Of a stretch of DNA of 64,000 nt, positions 48,599 through 58,306 are shown piece by piece. Source of the DNA: Sporosarcina jeotgali. GTDB lineage: Bacteria > Bacillota > Bacilli > Bacillales_A > Planococcaceae. A program made the position numbers and the translations under genes. Position 1 is the first letter of the stretch. Every line of letters starts with the position of its first letter. A model generated the notes under the pieces. That model was given only the letters and a program-made list of their open reading frames with translations. It ran no database searches and was not told where the DNA came from. The DNA is taken from positions 973,001 to 1,037,000 of the forward strand of contig NZ_CP116341.1 in NCBI RefSeq assembly GCF_033304595.1. The letters run 5' to 3'.

Positions 48599-49344
48599 TG
48601 GGGAAGTTTGCAGGAAAAACAGCAGTAGTGACAGGGGCATCCAGAGGGATTGGGCGTGAAGTTGCATTGCTGCTTGCTCGTGAAGGGGCGAATGTTGCAG
48701 TAAACTACAGCGGAAGTCAGGAGCGGGCACAACAAGTCGTTCAGGAAATTGAAGCGATGGGCAGCAAAGCAATTGCTGTCCAAGCGGATGTAACATCGGC
48801 GGATAGTGTGAAAGCCCTTATGGATCAAACACTTGAGACATTCGGTTCGATTGATCTCCTTGTGAATAACGCAGGGATTACGAAAGATAATCTACTCATG
48901 CGTATGAAAGAAGACGAGTGGGATGCAGTTATCGATACGAATTTAAAAGGTGTTTTCTTATGCACAAAAGCGGTTTCCAGACAAATGATGAAGCAGCGTG
49001 CAGGCCGTATTGTCAATATGGCATCCGTTGTCGGTATCGCGGGGAATCCAGGTCAAGCCAACTATGTGGCAGCCAAGGCCGGCGTAATCGGATTGACGAA
49101 AACGACTGCAAAAGAACTTGCATCCCGCGGAATCACAGTCAATGCAGTTGCTCCTGGATTTATCACAACAGACATGACCGATGCATTGGGTGACGATATG
49201 AAGGACCAGCTGCTAAGTGGAATTCCTTTAGGATCACTCGGACGACCTGAAGATGTAGCGAAAGCCGTTGCATTCTTCTTGTCGGATGATGCGTCCTATG
49301 TTACTGGACAAGTGCTCAACGTAGACGGCGGCATGGTCATGTAA
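48598..49344 (+). CDS. fabG: 3-oxoacyl-ACP reductase
   Basis: NADPH-dependent short-chain reductase of the fatty acid elongation cycle (248 aa). The cofactor loop [16 protein letters not shown] is at ~12-27, NNAGIT at ~90, catalytic Ser in MASVVG (~141) and [10 protein letters not shown] (Tyr-x3-Lys, ~154-158), and the C-terminal [15 protein letters not shown] 48598 uses AAGGAG upstream and overlaps the fabD stop. It is separated from acpP by a 229-base gap holding a repeat element. Confidence 0.97.
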   Translation: MGKFAGKTAVVTGASRGIGREVALLLAREGANVAVNYSGSQERAQQVVQEIEAMGSKAIAVQADVTSADSVKALMDQTLETFGSIDLLVNNAGITKDNLLMRMKEDEWDAVIDTNLKGVFLCTKAVSRQMMKQRAGRIVNMASVVGIAGNPGQANYVAAKAGVIGLTKTTAKELASRGITVNAVAPGFITTDMTDALGDDMKDQLLSGIPLGSLGRPEDVAKAVAFFLSDDASYVTGQVLNVDGGMVM

Positions 49345-49390
49345 CTTGTTTTTTATGATGTGTTTAACAGATTTTTAAAAATGGATATTA

Positions 49391-49518
49391 GTTGATTGTA
49401 GTGGAAGGCGGCGACTCCGGAGGGGTTAGCGAAGAATGAAGACCCCGCAAGGAGCACCGCGACTGAGGAGGCTGAATTCGAGCCCCTCGGAAAGCGTCCG
49501 CCTGCAACGGAAATTAAC
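49391..49518. repeat. Bacillales-type intergenic element with imperfect terminal inverted repeats
   Basis: A ~128-base block between fabG and acpP. The ends GTTGATT...GGAAGGCGG and CCGCCTGCAACGG...AATTAAC are inverted relative to one another, matching at 15 of 21 positions. The interior is GC-rich, with GGCGACTCCGG, GAAGACCCCGCAAGGAGC and CTCGGAAAGCGTCCGCC. This pattern resembles a non-coding repeat seen, from memory, in intergenic regions of many Bacillaceae and Planococcaceae. It has no open frame with a ribosome site and no transposase. The rest of the gap (49345-49390, 49519-49559) shows nothing clear. Confidence 0.75.
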
Positions 49519-49573
49519 GGTGGCAAAAGCCGGATGTTAAGTATATCCATTTCAGCGAGAGGAGGTGACAATA

Positions 49574-49810
49574 GTGGCTACAGTCTTAGAGCGTGTTACA
49601 AAGGTAGTTGTCGACCGTTTGGGAGTCGATGAAAGTGAAGTGAAACCAGAAGCTTCTTTCACTGATGATCTTGGTGCAGACTCATTGGATGTTGTTGAAT
49701 TAGTTATGGAACTAGAAGACGAATTCGACATGGAAATCTCTGATGATGATGCTGAAAAAATCAGTACAGTGGGAAGTGCTGTCTCATACATCGAAGAAAA
49801 AACTAAATGA
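49574..49810 (+). CDS. acpP: Acyl carrier protein
   Basis: The 78-aa carrier for growing acyl chains. The phosphopantetheine serine lies in [24 protein letters not shown] (~residue 37). GTG 49574 is preferred because AGGAGGTG ends 6 bases upstream and it gives [24 protein letters not shown] 49565 lies within that site. It belongs to the FapR-controlled group and is followed by a strong terminator. Confidence 0.97.
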   Translation: MATVLERVTKVVVDRLGVDESEVKPEASFTDDLGADSLDVVELVMELEDEFDMEISDDDAEKISTVGSAVSYIEEKTK

Positions 49811-49818
49811 GTTTAGCA

Positions 49819-49864
49819 CAGAGACTCTTTCGGCCCTTACTAAAAGGCCGGGAGTGTCTCTTTT
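49819..49864 (+). terminator. Rho-independent terminator after acpP
   Basis: AGAGACTCTTTCGGCC and GGCCGGGAGTGTCTCT form a long stem with small mismatches, followed by four T. Confidence 0.9.
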
Positions 49865-49869
49865 CCATT

Positions 49870-49898
49870 TTGCACTACGCTGGCAGACAGGGTAGAAT
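49870..49898 (+). promoter_or_regulatory. Sigma-A promoter for rnc-smc-ftsY
   Basis: TTGCAC (49870-49875) and TAGAAT (49893-49898), spacer 17, lie between the acpP terminator and rnc. Confidence 0.65.
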
Positions 49899-49934
49899 AA
49901 AGAAGAACTTGTTATAGAAGGGCGGATTTTATGA

Positions 49935-50702
49935 ATGTCAACGAATAAAAGAGTAAACGATAAGTCAGCTAAGACCGTGTTGCCAGCTGCAGTTCGTAAA
50001 AAGTTTGAGGAGTTGCAGGAGCGTCTTGAAGTTCGCTTCGAGAATGTTTCTCTGCTGTACAATGCCTTTACCCACTCTTCCTATGTGAATGAGCATAGGG
50101 GCAAGAAATACTCAGACAATGAACGGCTGGAGTTTTTAGGAGATGCCGTGCTGGAGCTGGCTGTGTCGCAATATTTGTTTGCAACTGAACCGAACAAGAC
50201 TGAAGGAGAACTGACGAAGCTGCGGGCAGCCATTGTTTGTGAACCGTCATTAGTAACGTTCTCAACCGAACTTAACTTTGGAGAGTACATCCTTTTAGGA
50301 AAAGGCGAAGAACTGACTGGCGGACGTACCCGGCCTGCTCTGCTGGCAGATGTATTTGAAGCATTTATCGGTGCCCTTTATCTTGATCAAGGATTTGACG
50401 TGTCGATTGATTTTCTGGAACGTACAGTATTCCCGAAAATCGGACTTGGAGCTTTTTCGCATGTGATGGATTACAAAAGCCGGTTACAAGAAATTGTCCA
50501 GCAAACCAATCATGGACAGCTTAACTATCGGATTGTTGAAGAATCAGGTCCTGCACATGCGAAAAAGTTTCTCACATACGTTCAGCTTGGAGAAACAAAA
50601 CTAGGCGAAGGTGTCGGGAGATCGAAAAAAGAAGCAGAACAGGAAGCAGCTCGCCAAGCGATCCAGCAGTTATTGGATGAGCATAAGAAAGAGGAGAGCT
50701 GA
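49935..50702 (+). CDS. rnc: Ribonuclease III
   Basis: Double-stranded RNA endonuclease for rRNA and regulatory RNA processing (255 aa). The catalytic signature [17 protein letters not shown] is at ~63-79, [16 protein letters not shown] at ~140, and a C-terminal dsRNA-binding domain ([22 protein letters not shown] to [17 protein letters not shown]) at ~182-250. It starts the conserved rnc-smc-ftsY cluster. Confidence 0.97.
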   Translation: MSTNKRVNDKSAKTVLPAAVRKKFEELQERLEVRFENVSLLYNAFTHSSYVNEHRGKKYSDNERLEFLGDAVLELAVSQYLFATEPNKTEGELTKLRAAIVCEPSLVTFSTELNFGEYILLGKGEELTGGRTRPALLADVFEAFIGALYLDQGFDVSIDFLERTVFPKIGLGAFSHVMDYKSRLQEIVQQTNHGQLNYRIVEESGPAHAKKFLTYVQLGETKLGEGVGRSKKEAEQEAARQAIQQLLDEHKKEES

Positions 50703-50704
50703 AC

Positions 50705-53700
50705 GTGTTTTTAAAACGTCTTGAAATTATTGGATTTAAATCATTTGCTGAAAAGGTATCTATCGAATTTGTACCTGGTGTCACAGCCGTTGTTGGACCG
50801 AATGGCAGCGGGAAAAGTAATGTTATCGATGCGATTCGCTGGGTACTTGGTGAACAATCCGCTAAATCGCTGCGCGGAGCTAAAATGCAAGATGTGATTT
50901 TTGCAGGCAGTGATACTAGAAAACCTTTGAACTTTGCAGAAGTGACCCTGATTTTAGATAATACAACTGGTTTATTTCCACTCGATTATACGGAAATCAG
51001 TGTGAGCAGACGCGTGTTTCGCTCGGGAGAGAGTTCGTTTCAGCTGAACGGCCAAGCTTGTCGATTGAAAGATATTAATGATGTCTTTGTAGACTCTGGT
51101 TTAGGAAAAGAAGCATTCTCAATCATCTCACAAGGCCGGGTTGACGAAATATTGAATAGCCGGCCAGAAGATCGGAGAAGCATATTTGACGAAGCTGCAG
51201 GTGTCTTAAAGTATCGAATGCGTAAAAAGAAAGCAGAATTCAAACTAATTGAAACAGATGATAACTTGGATCGGATTTTAGATATTCTAAAAGAACTGGA
51301 CGACCGGATGGAACCGCTTGCGGCGAATGCTGGCGCTGCAGAGCGTCACGGACAACTTGTGACTGAGCTGAGAGATTCCGATGTACGTCTACTTAACGTT
51401 GAAGCTTCACTGCTGCAAACCGAACTGTTGGAAAATAAAAGGGTTATGGAAGACAAATCAAAAATTAAAATAGAGATGGAAAAAATGGCTGGTACAATGG
51501 AACATCGGCTTCAACTAGCTAAAGCCTCTCTCTCTAATTTGGACAAAAAGATTTCAGCTCTTCAAGAACAACATGTTGTTTCGAGCTCTGAAGCAGAGAA
51601 GTGGGAAGGCCGGCGACTTCTCTCGTTAGAGAAACAACGGAACGTCAAAGATCGCTCTGAGCGGCTTACAGAGGATTTAGAAGCTTTGAAGCAATTGCTT
51701 GGACAACTGGAAGTGAAAAAAACAGAGCTCACAAAGCATAATCATGAAACTGAACTTCAACTTTCCAGCAAAACAGAAGAAATGAATTCCATTTCGAAAA
51801 AACTCAAACGGTCACTTGCTGAAACTGAACAAGAAATTGAGAATCTAAAATCGACCTATATCGAAGTTCTCAATGAAGAAGCGACTGTTCGCAATGAGTT
51901 GAAGCATATCGAAGAACGTCTCGCCGGCGAACAGTATTCATCTGAAAAAACAGGTAAGCAGACGGCAGAGCTTCAATCCAAACTTGAAGCACTTCATGCG
52001 TTAAAAGAACAGCAGACTGCTGAACTTGTTAAGCTGAAGAGAAACATGGAGGAAGCGACGAAACAAGCTGAAGCGAATCACGAACAGCTGCGAAAAACCG
52101 AGACTCAGCTTGCAGAGACCCAAACGATGCATCAGCAGGCTGTGAATAAGCGTTATGAATTACAAGGGCGGCTTCGTGCGTTGAAAAGCATGGAAGCGGA
52201 TTTTTCGGGCTTCTATTCAGGAGTAAAAGAAGTACTGGTTGCCAAGCAAGCAGGAACTCTTGAAGGAATAGAAGGCGCTGTAGCTGAATTGATTTCTGTT
52301 GATAAAAAATATATCAAAGCCGTGGAGACTGCGCTGGGCGGAGCAATGCAGCATATTATCTCGACAACTGAGCGGCATGCAAGAGCTGCTATAGGCTTTT
52401 TGAAAAAGAAGAATGCCGGGCGCGCAACATTCCTTCCACTCGATGTCATGAAAGCACGCTTCGTTCCGAAAGATGTTTTATCGAAAGTGAATCAGCACCC
52501 TGATTTTGTTGGGACAGCTGACCAGCTTGTGACAGTTCAACCTTCATATCGGAATGTAACTGCGAATTTGCTAGGGGCTTCTATTGTTGCAAAAACATTG
52601 AATGGGGCGTCTGAAATTGCCAAACTCGCTGGTTATCGATTCCGAATTGTCACTCTAGACGGTGACGTCGTGAATGCAGGGGGCTCACTGACAGGTGGCG
52701 GTTCCAAAGTACAATCAACCGTATTTTCACGAAAAGCGGAACTTGAAACATTGACATCCCAGCTAGATCAGTTGAATCGTTCAATTGGGGCCGCAGAAGA
52801 AAAATTGAGTGCCATTAAAATGACGATTGCAGGAGAGATGCAAAAAGCTTCGATATCTGCACAAAACACAGATGAAATGCAACATGCGATTACCCGTCTT
52901 GACTCGGAACTTCAAGAGACAACCTTTGAAATTCGAACAGCTGAATCTGAATGGAAAACGATTGAAGCAGGAAGAAAAGGCTCAGAAGACACTCGCAGTT
53001 CATTGTTTGAAAAACGTGATGAACTCTATTTGCAGCGTGAACGTCTGACTGCACAGCAACAGGAACTTCAAACTTCAGTTGCTTCTTTGGAACGTCTTGC
53101 AGCTGATCATCGCAATGAAGAGCAGGCACTGCGGGACCGTTATAGCGAACTACGTGAAGAAACTGCGATTTTACGTGAACAGGTCACCAACCGATCTTCT
53201 CTCGCACACGCTGCTGAATCAGAACTTCAAGAGGCAAAACGCAAGATCGTCCAAACAGAAGAGGAAATTCAATTTTTGGCAGGCCAGAAAGAAGGAGAAA
53301 TCCTTACTCCTGAAGAAATTGAACAGCGGATAGCTGCGGAGACGACAATCGTCACTGAAGTGAAATCTGAATTACAAGCTAAACGGGCGGAACGGGATCA
53401 GCTGTCAATATCCTGTGATGAGCAAGAGGCTGCATTGAAAGAAACATCTGACCAAATACGAATCGTTACTTCAGAACTAGGCAATTTAAATGTCGCGTTT
53501 TCTAGAAATGAAGTGAAATTGGAGTCTGTCCTTATTCGTTTGCTGGAAGACTATGGACTTCATCCTGATTATGAAATTCCTGAAGAGTTCAATGCGGCAG
53601 CGGTCAGAGTGCGAGTGGAACAGCTGAAACGAGAGGTTGAATCGTTAGGTCCTGTGAATCCCGGCGCAGTCGAAGAGTATAAGGAAGTACTCGAAAGACA

Positions 53701-54268
53701 TACCTTCTTAACAGACCAGCGGAATGATTTACTGGAAGCGAAAACGACGCTAGAAGAAGCAATGTCTGAAATGGATATGGAAATGAAAACAAGATTCATT
53801 TCCACGTTTGACGCTGTCCAACAACGATTCCGTACTGTTTTCAAGGAAATGTTTGGCGGTGGGGAAGCAGATTTAGTACTAACTGATCCAGAGAACTTAC
53901 TTGAAACAGGTGTGGATATCATTGCTCGACCGCCGGGGAAAAAACTTCAGAATTTAAGCCTTCTTTCAGGCGGAGAACGTGCGTTGACAGCGATTACGCT
54001 GCTGTTTTCTATTATTGAAGTGCGTCCAGTGCCATTTTGTATATTAGATGAAGTGGAGGCAGCATTGGATGAAGCAAACGTCATTCGGTACAGCCGCTAT
54101 TTGAAAAAGTTTTCTGAAGACACTCAGTTTATTGTCATCACCCACCGAAAAGGAACGATGGAAGGTGCAGATGTCTTGTATGGAATTACGATGCAGGAAT
54201 CTGGTGTATCCCGACTTATTTCGGTGAAAATGTCCGAAGTACCGGAAAACGCGTTAAGTACACCATAA
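50705..54268 (+). CDS. smc: Chromosome segregation protein SMC
   Basis: Condensin ATPase that compacts and separates chromosomes together with ScpA and ScpB (1187 aa). Walker A GPNGSGKSNVIDAIRW (~32-47), long coiled-coil arms (about 170-500 and 680-1010), a hinge domain (about 510-650, EGAVAELISVDKKYIKAVETALGGAMQHII), the ABC signature LLSGGERALTAI (~1090) and Walker B FCILDEVEAALDEANV. GTG start two bases after rnc with GAGGAG upstream. One nearly identical length to B. subtilis SMC (1186). Confidence 0.98.
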   Translation: MFLKRLEIIGFKSFAEKVSIEFVPGVTAVVGPNGSGKSNVIDAIRWVLGEQSAKSLRGAKMQDVIFAGSDTRKPLNFAEVTLILDNTTGLFPLDYTEISVSRRVFRSGESSFQLNGQACRLKDINDVFVDSGLGKEAFSIISQGRVDEILNSRPEDRRSIFDEAAGVLKYRMRKKKAEFKLIETDDNLDRILDILKELDDRMEPLAANAGAAERHGQLVTELRDSDVRLLNVEASLLQTELLENKRVMEDKSKIKIEMEKMAGTMEHRLQLAKASLSNLDKKISALQEQHVVSSSEAEKWEGRRLLSLEKQRNVKDRSERLTEDLEALKQLLGQLEVKKTELTKHNHETELQLSSKTEEMNSISKKLKRSLAETEQEIENLKSTYIEVLNEEATVRNELKHIEERLAGEQYSSEKTGKQTAELQSKLEALHALKEQQTAELVKLKRNMEEATKQAEANHEQLRKTETQLAETQTMHQQAVNKRYELQGRLRALKSMEADFSGFYSGVKEVLVAKQAGTLEGIEGAVAELISVDKKYIKAVETALGGAMQHIISTTERHARAAIGFLKKKNAGRATFLPLDVMKARFVPKDVLSKVNQHPDFVGTADQLVTVQPSYRNVTANLLGASIVAKTLNGASEIAKLAGYRFRIVTLDGDVVNAGGSLTGGGSKVQSTVFSRKAELETLTSQLDQLNRSIGAAEEKLSAIKMTIAGEMQKASISAQNTDEMQHAITRLDSELQETTFEIRTAESEWKTIEAGRKGSEDTRSSLFEKRDELYLQRERLTAQQQELQTSVASLERLAADHRNEEQALRDRYSELREETAILREQVTNRSSLAHAAESELQEAKRKIVQTEEEIQFLAGQKEGEILTPEEIEQRIAAETTIVTEVKSELQAKRAERDQLSISCDEQEAALKETSDQIRIVTSELGNLNVAFSRNEVKLESVLIRLLEDYGLHPDYEIPEEFNAAAVRVRVEQLKREVESLGPVNPGAVEEYKEVLERHTFLTDQRNDLLEAKTTLEEAMSEMDMEMKTRFISTFDAVQQRFRTVFKEMFGGGEADLVLTDPENLLETGVDIIARPPGKKLQNLSLLSGGERALTAITLLFSIIEVRPVPFCILDEVEAALDEANVIRYSRYLKKFSEDTQFIVITHRKGTMEGADVLYGITMQESGVSRLISVKMSEVPENALSTP

Positions 54269-54291
54269 TTTGATAAAGGAACGTGAAAAAA

Positions 54292-55299
54292 ATGTCTTTT
54301 TTTAAGAAAATGAAAGAAAAAATCACGGGCACGAATGATTCAGTCACTGGCAAATTCAAAGATGGTTTAACCAAAACGCGCGACTCTTTTACATCCAAAG
54401 TGAATGATCTGGTCGCTCGTTTCCGTGAGATTGACGAGGAATTTTTCGAGGAATTGGAAGAGGTTCTGCTGCAGGCCGATGTTGGTTTTGAAACAGTGAT
54501 GGAATTAATCGACCTGTTAAAAGTCGAAGTGCAGCGCAAAAATATTAAAAACACTGCGGGGATTCAAACGGTTATTTCTGAAAAACTTGTTGAAATCTAT
54601 AATTCTCAAGGCGAAAGTGACAACAGTTTGAATATCCAAGAAGATGGAATTACAGTCCTTCTCATGGTTGGCGTGAACGGTGTAGGAAAAACAACGACGA
54701 TTGGTAAACTGGCTTCCCGACTGAAAGCTGAAGGAAAGACAGTCATGCTTGCGGCAGGTGACACATTCCGTGCCGGTGCAATTGAGCAGCTAGTTGTCTG
54801 GGGCGAACGTGCGGGAGTTGAAGTGATCCGGCAGTCTGAAGGATCTGATCCTGCTGCAGTGATGTTCGATGCCGTGAATGCTGCGAAAAAACGCAATGTG
54901 GACGTATTGATTTGCGATACAGCAGGACGGTTGCAGAACAAAGTGAATTTGATGAATGAGCTGCAAAAAGTGCATCGCGTCATTGGACGTGAAATTCCGG
55001 GTGCTCCTCATGAGGTGCTGCTCGCGCTAGATGCAACAACAGGGCAAAACGCATTAATCCAGGCAGAAACGTTTAAAGAAGCGACTGATGTAACAGGAAT
55101 TGTCCTAACAAAGCTGGACGGGACTGCGAAAGGCGGAATTGTTCTGGCAATCCGTAACAAGTTGAGTATTCCGGTGAAGTTTGTAGGGCTGGGTGAAGGT
55201 ATCGATGATTTGCAGCCATTCGATCCTGAGAAGTATGTATACGGTCTTTTTGCTGATGGACTGGAATTAGAGGCCAGCCAGGAAGCCAAAGAGGATTAA
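54292..55299 (+). CDS. ftsY: Signal recognition particle receptor FtsY
   Basis: SRP receptor GTPase delivering ribosomes to the membrane (335 aa). The ATG at 54292 is preferred; AAAGGA (54275-54280) is then about 11 bases away, while the GTG at 54283 sits too close. N domain at ~20-100, G domain with GVNGVGKTTTIGKLASRL (~127), DTFRAGAIEQL, DTAGRLQNK and TKLDGTAKGG. The short basic N-terminus lacks the long acidic domain found in E. coli, as usual for Bacillales. Confidence 0.96.
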   Translation: MSFFKKMKEKITGTNDSVTGKFKDGLTKTRDSFTSKVNDLVARFREIDEEFFEELEEVLLQADVGFETVMELIDLLKVEVQRKNIKNTAGIQTVISEKLVEIYNSQGESDNSLNIQEDGITVLLMVGVNGVGKTTTIGKLASRLKAEGKTVMLAAGDTFRAGAIEQLVVWGERAGVEVIRQSEGSDPAAVMFDAVNAAKKRNVDVLICDTAGRLQNKVNLMNELQKVHRVIGREIPGAPHEVLLALDATTGQNALIQAETFKEATDVTGIVLTKLDGTAKGGIVLAIRNKLSIPVKFVGLGEGIDDLQPFDPEKYVYGLFADGLELEASQEAKED

Positions 55300-55371
55300 G
55301 ACAAGTAAAATACCTTGACGGACTATGGGGCAACAGCTACTATTAAGAGAAGGTCTGAGGAGGAATTGTGC

Positions 55372-55704
55372 ATGCTAGAGAAAACGACACGTGTTAACTT
55401 CCTCTTTGATTTTTATCAATCGTTATTGACGGATAAGCAGCGGATTTATATGGAACTGTATTACCTTGATGATTTGTCGTTAGGCGAAATTGCAGAGGAA
55501 TACGAAGTGTCCAGGCAAGCTGTATATGATAATGTCCGCAGAACAGAAGCGATGCTCGAAGACTATGAAGCAAAACTATCGTTGTTTAATAAGTTTCAAG
55601 AACGCTCAGAGTTAATCAGGCAGATCGAACAGCGGCTTTCAGCTGAAAAAGCGCTGACTGATGAAATCCAAAAGTTATTACAACAAATTAAAGAACACGA
55701 CTAA
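55372..55704 (+). CDS. ylxM: YlxM helix-turn-helix protein of the SRP pathway
   Basis: A 110-aa protein with a sigma-70 region 4-like helix-turn-helix ([41 protein letters not shown], about 17-57) and a helical tail. It is always beside ffh in Firmicutes; streptococcal YlxM binds small cytoplasmic RNA and Ffh. ATG 55372 follows GAGGAGG; longer upstream frames are untypical. Confidence 0.94.
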   Translation: MLEKTTRVNFLFDFYQSLLTDKQRIYMELYYLDDLSLGEIAEEYEVSRQAVYDNVRRTEAMLEDYEAKLSLFNKFQERSELIRQIEQRLSAEKALTDEIQKLLQQIKEHD

Positions 55705-55717
55705 GGAGGCTCTATGC

Positions 55718-57073
55718 ATGGCTTTTGAAGGATTAGCGCAGCGCCTGCAAGGGACGCTTCAGAAAATCACAGGCAAGGGTAAAATTAGTGAAGCTGATGT
55801 AAAAGAAATGATGAGAGAAGTCCGCTTTGCGTTAATTGAAGCGGATGTCAATTTGAAAGTCGTTAAAGAGTTTGTGAAGACGGTCAGCGAACGTTCGGTT
55901 GGTCAAGACGTCATGAAGAGTCTGACGCCGGGCCAGCAAGTCGTGAAAATTGTGAAAGACGAACTCACAAAGTTGATGGGAGAAGAGCAATCGGGAATTC
56001 AGTTTGCTCGGAAATCACCAACTGTCATTATGATGGTCGGTTTACAAGGTGCTGGTAAAACAACGACCTCAGGTAAACTCGCTAATTCTTTGCGTAAGCG
56101 AAACAATAAGCAGCCATTGCTTGTGGCAGCAGACGTTTATCGGCCAGCAGCAATCCAGCAGCTGGAAACTATAGGGAAGCAATTGACGATTCCTGTATTT
56201 TCGATGGGAACTGATATCTCACCTGTTGAAATCGTTCGCCAAGCACTCAAAAAAGCAGATGAAGATCACAATGACGTTGTCATCATTGACACGGCGGGTC
56301 GACTGCATATTGATGAAACCCTCATGCAGGAGTTAAAAGATATCCGCGAGCTTTCATCACCTGATGAAGTATTCCTAGTTGTAGACTCGATGACTGGTCA
56401 AGACGCTGTCAATGTAGCGAAAAACTTTGACGATGCAATTGGGATTACGGGTGTCGCTCTTACCAAACTTGATGGTGATACACGCGGCGGTGCGGCGCTT
56501 TCGATTCGTTCTGTTACTCAAAAGCCGATTAAATATGTCGGTATGGGTGAAAAAATGGATGCCCTTGAGCCATTCCATCCTGAACGCATGGCTTCCCGAA
56601 TTCTTGGAATGGGCGATGTCATGTCTCTTATTGAGAAAGCTCAGGAGAATGTCGATGAGGACAAAGCGAAAGAGCTTGAACAAAAGCTTCGCACTTCAAC
56701 CTTTACTTTGGACGATTTCCTTGATCAGCTGCAACAGGTGAAACAGATGGGGCCGCTTGATGAGATTTTGAAAATGATGCCAGGCTTCAATAAAATTAAA
56801 GGTCTGGATAATGCCAAAGTGGATGAAAGTCAAATGGGGAAAGTGGAGGCAGTCATCTATTCGATGACAACTCAAGAACGTACGACCCCTGAGATGATCA
56901 ATGCGAGCCGTAAAAAGAGAATTGCAAAAGGATCAGGGACTTCCATCCAAGAAGTTAACCGATTGCTGAAGCAATTTGAAGAGATGAAAAAAATGGTCAA
57001 ACAGATGACCGGAGCACAGCAACGCGGTAAAAAGAAGATGAAAATGCCAGGAATGGATGCCTTTTTTAAGTAA
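55718..57073 (+). CDS. ffh: Signal recognition particle protein Ffh
   Basis: The SRP54 GTPase that binds signal peptides and scRNA (451 aa). NG domain: GLQGAGKTTTSGKLAN (~107), ADVYRPAAIQQLE, DTAGRLHIDE, TKLDGDTRGGAALS. Methionine-rich M domain from about residue 300, with RIAKGSGTSIQEVNRLLKQFEEMKKMVKQM as the RNA-binding part and a Met/Lys tail. ATG 55718 has AAGGAGG about 8 bases upstream; an ATG at 55714 is out of frame. Confidence 0.98.
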   Translation: MAFEGLAQRLQGTLQKITGKGKISEADVKEMMREVRFALIEADVNLKVVKEFVKTVSERSVGQDVMKSLTPGQQVVKIVKDELTKLMGEEQSGIQFARKSPTVIMMVGLQGAGKTTTSGKLANSLRKRNNKQPLLVAADVYRPAAIQQLETIGKQLTIPVFSMGTDISPVEIVRQALKKADEDHNDVVIIDTAGRLHIDETLMQELKDIRELSSPDEVFLVVDSMTGQDAVNVAKNFDDAIGITGVALTKLDGDTRGGAALSIRSVTQKPIKYVGMGEKMDALEPFHPERMASRILGMGDVMSLIEKAQENVDEDKAKELEQKLRTSTFTLDDFLDQLQQVKQMGPLDEILKMMPGFNKIKGLDNAKVDESQMGKVEAVIYSMTTQERTTPEMINASRKKRIAKGSGTSIQEVNRLLKQFEEMKKMVKQMTGAQQRGKKKMKMPGMDAFFK

Positions 57074-57108
57074 TTCATCCAAAAAAACAAGGTGTTAAGA
57101 AAAAACAC

Positions 57109-57137
57109 TTTACAAACATCAAAAAGCTTGATAATAT
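57109..57137 (+). promoter_or_regulatory. Promoter of rpsP
   Basis: TTTACA (57109-57114) and TAATAT (57132-57137) with a 17-base spacer lie about 40 bases before the ribosomal protein gene. A weak GGTGTT/AACACT hairpin (57091-57109) precedes it and may end ffh transcripts. Confidence 0.6.
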
Positions 57138-57175
57138 ACTATCTTGTGTGAAACTATTCGGAGGTGCAACTAAAA

Positions 57176-57448
57176 ATGTCAGTAAAAATTCGTCTTAAAC
57201 GTATGGGTGCAAAGAAATCACCTTTCTATCGTATCGTAGTAGCAGATTCACGGGCTCCTCGTGATGGCCGTCAAATCGAAACAGTTGGAACTTACAACCC
57301 GCTTACAAAGCCGGCTGAAGTGAAAATTGACGAAGCAAAAGTTTTGGATTGGATGCAGAAAGGCGCTAAGCCATCTGATACAGTTCGTAACTTGTTCTCA
57401 GAACAAGGCATCATGGAGAAATTCCATAACGTAAAACTTAGCAAGTAA
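57176..57448 (+). CDS. rpsP: 30S ribosomal protein S16
   Basis: A 90-aa ribosomal protein: [32 protein letters not shown] is the S16 signature at the N-terminus, followed by [13 protein letters not shown] and [26 protein letters not shown] lies upstream of the ATG at 57176. The gene heads the rpsP-khpA-rimM-trmD-rplS cluster. Confidence 0.98.
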   Translation: MSVKIRLKRMGAKKSPFYRIVVADSRAPRDGRQIETVGTYNPLTKPAEVKIDEAKVLDWMQKGAKPSDTVRNLFSEQGIMEKFHNVKLSK

Positions 57449-57463
57449 TCAGGAGGTGCGCTC

Positions 57464-57697
57464 ATGGAGCAGCTGATTAAGACAATCGTAAAACCGTTAG
57501 TCGATTATCCCGAAGCGATTCACGTCGAACAGGATGAACAAACGAATCGGGTTGCCTACAAACTTTCTGTCCACCCTGAAGATATGGGGAAGATTATTGG
57601 AAAGCAAGGACGTGTCGCAAGTGCGATACGGACAATTGTTACATCAGCTGCAGGCAGCTACCGAGGTAAACGAGTTTACCTGGATATCGTTGACTAA
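57464..57697 (+). CDS. khpA: KH-domain RNA-binding protein KhpA
   Basis: A 77-aa single KH domain protein: LSVHPEDMGKIIGKQGRVASAIRTIVTSAAG contains the GxxG loop (GKQG, ~49). KhpA pairs with KhpB/Jag as an RNA chaperone linked to cell elongation and division. AGGAGGTG precedes the ATG. In B. subtilis ylqD lies between it and rimM; here it does not. Confidence 0.95.
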   Translation: MEQLIKTIVKPLVDYPEAIHVEQDEQTNRVAYKLSVHPEDMGKIIGKQGRVASAIRTIVTSAAGSYRGKRVYLDIVD

Positions 57698-57706
57698 CAC
57701 TGCGTA

Positions 57707-57737
57707 AAGGGAGGAGCCTCGGTTCCTCTCTTTTTCT
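57707..57737 (+). terminator. Possible terminator after khpA
   Basis: GGGAGGA/TTCCTCTC pair around GCCTCGG and are followed by five T. The stem is imperfect, so read-through into rimM is likely. Confidence 0.6.
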
Positions 57738-57790
57738 ATATCAATGAATTTTTCAACTTCATATAAACGAACAAAGGAAGTGAATGGATC

Positions 57791-58306
57791 ATGCAATGGT
57801 TTAACGTCGGACAACTCGTGAATACACATGGAGTACAAGGTGAAGTGCGTGTCACACCTCGGACAGACTTCCCGGAAGAACGGTTTGCAGTCGGCAGTGA
57901 GCTATCTCTGTTCATGCCAAACGAGACTGCACCCATCAAGCTTAAAATCTCCGGGTCGCGCATTCACAAAAATTTCTACTTGCTCACTTTTGAAAACCAT
58001 TTCAATCTCAGTCACGTAGAAAAATACAAAACAGGGATGCTGAAAATATCAGAGAAGCAACTTAGTGAACTTGGTGAAAACGAATTCTATTATCACGAAA
58101 TCAAAGGATGCGATGTTGTCACTCTCGAAGGGGACTCAATCGGCAAGGTTACAGATATATTAGAAACCGGCGCAAATGATGTGTGGACTGTTACACCTGC
58201 GCAAGGTAAACCACACTACATTCCTTATATTGAAGATATCGTCAAAGAGATCGATATCGAAAATAAGAAAATTACGATTGAGGTCATGGAAGGGCTTCTT
58301 TCATGA
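57791..58306 (+). CDS. rimM: Ribosome maturation factor RimM
   Basis: 30S assembly factor binding S19 (171 aa). N-terminal RimM beta-barrel ([29 protein letters not shown], ~4-32) and C-terminal PRC-barrel ([36 protein letters not shown], about 97-135; [27 protein letters not shown]). ATG preceded by AAAGGAAG. The stop overlaps the trmD start codons. Confidence 0.96.
   Translation: MQWFNVGQLVNTHGVQGEVRVTPRTDFPEERFAVGSELSLFMPNETAPIKLKISGSRIHKNFYLLTFENHFNLSHVEKYKTGMLKISEKQLSELGENEFYYHEIKGCDVVTLEGDSIGKVTDILETGANDVWTVTPAQGKPHYIPYIEDIVKEIDIENKKITIEVMEGLLS

Noticed and set aside
49391-49518. Insertion sequence
   Set aside because: The block has inverted ends but is far too short for a transposase and has no coding capacity; it fits a non-coding repeat better.
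49353-49571. 72-codon reverse-strand frame in the fabG-acpP gap
   Set aside because: It falls inside the intergenic repeat element, has no ribosome binding site and no recognisable protein pattern.
54283-54291. GTG start for ftsY
   Set aside because: The AAAGGA ribosome site is too close; the ATG at 54292 gives the usual N-terminus.
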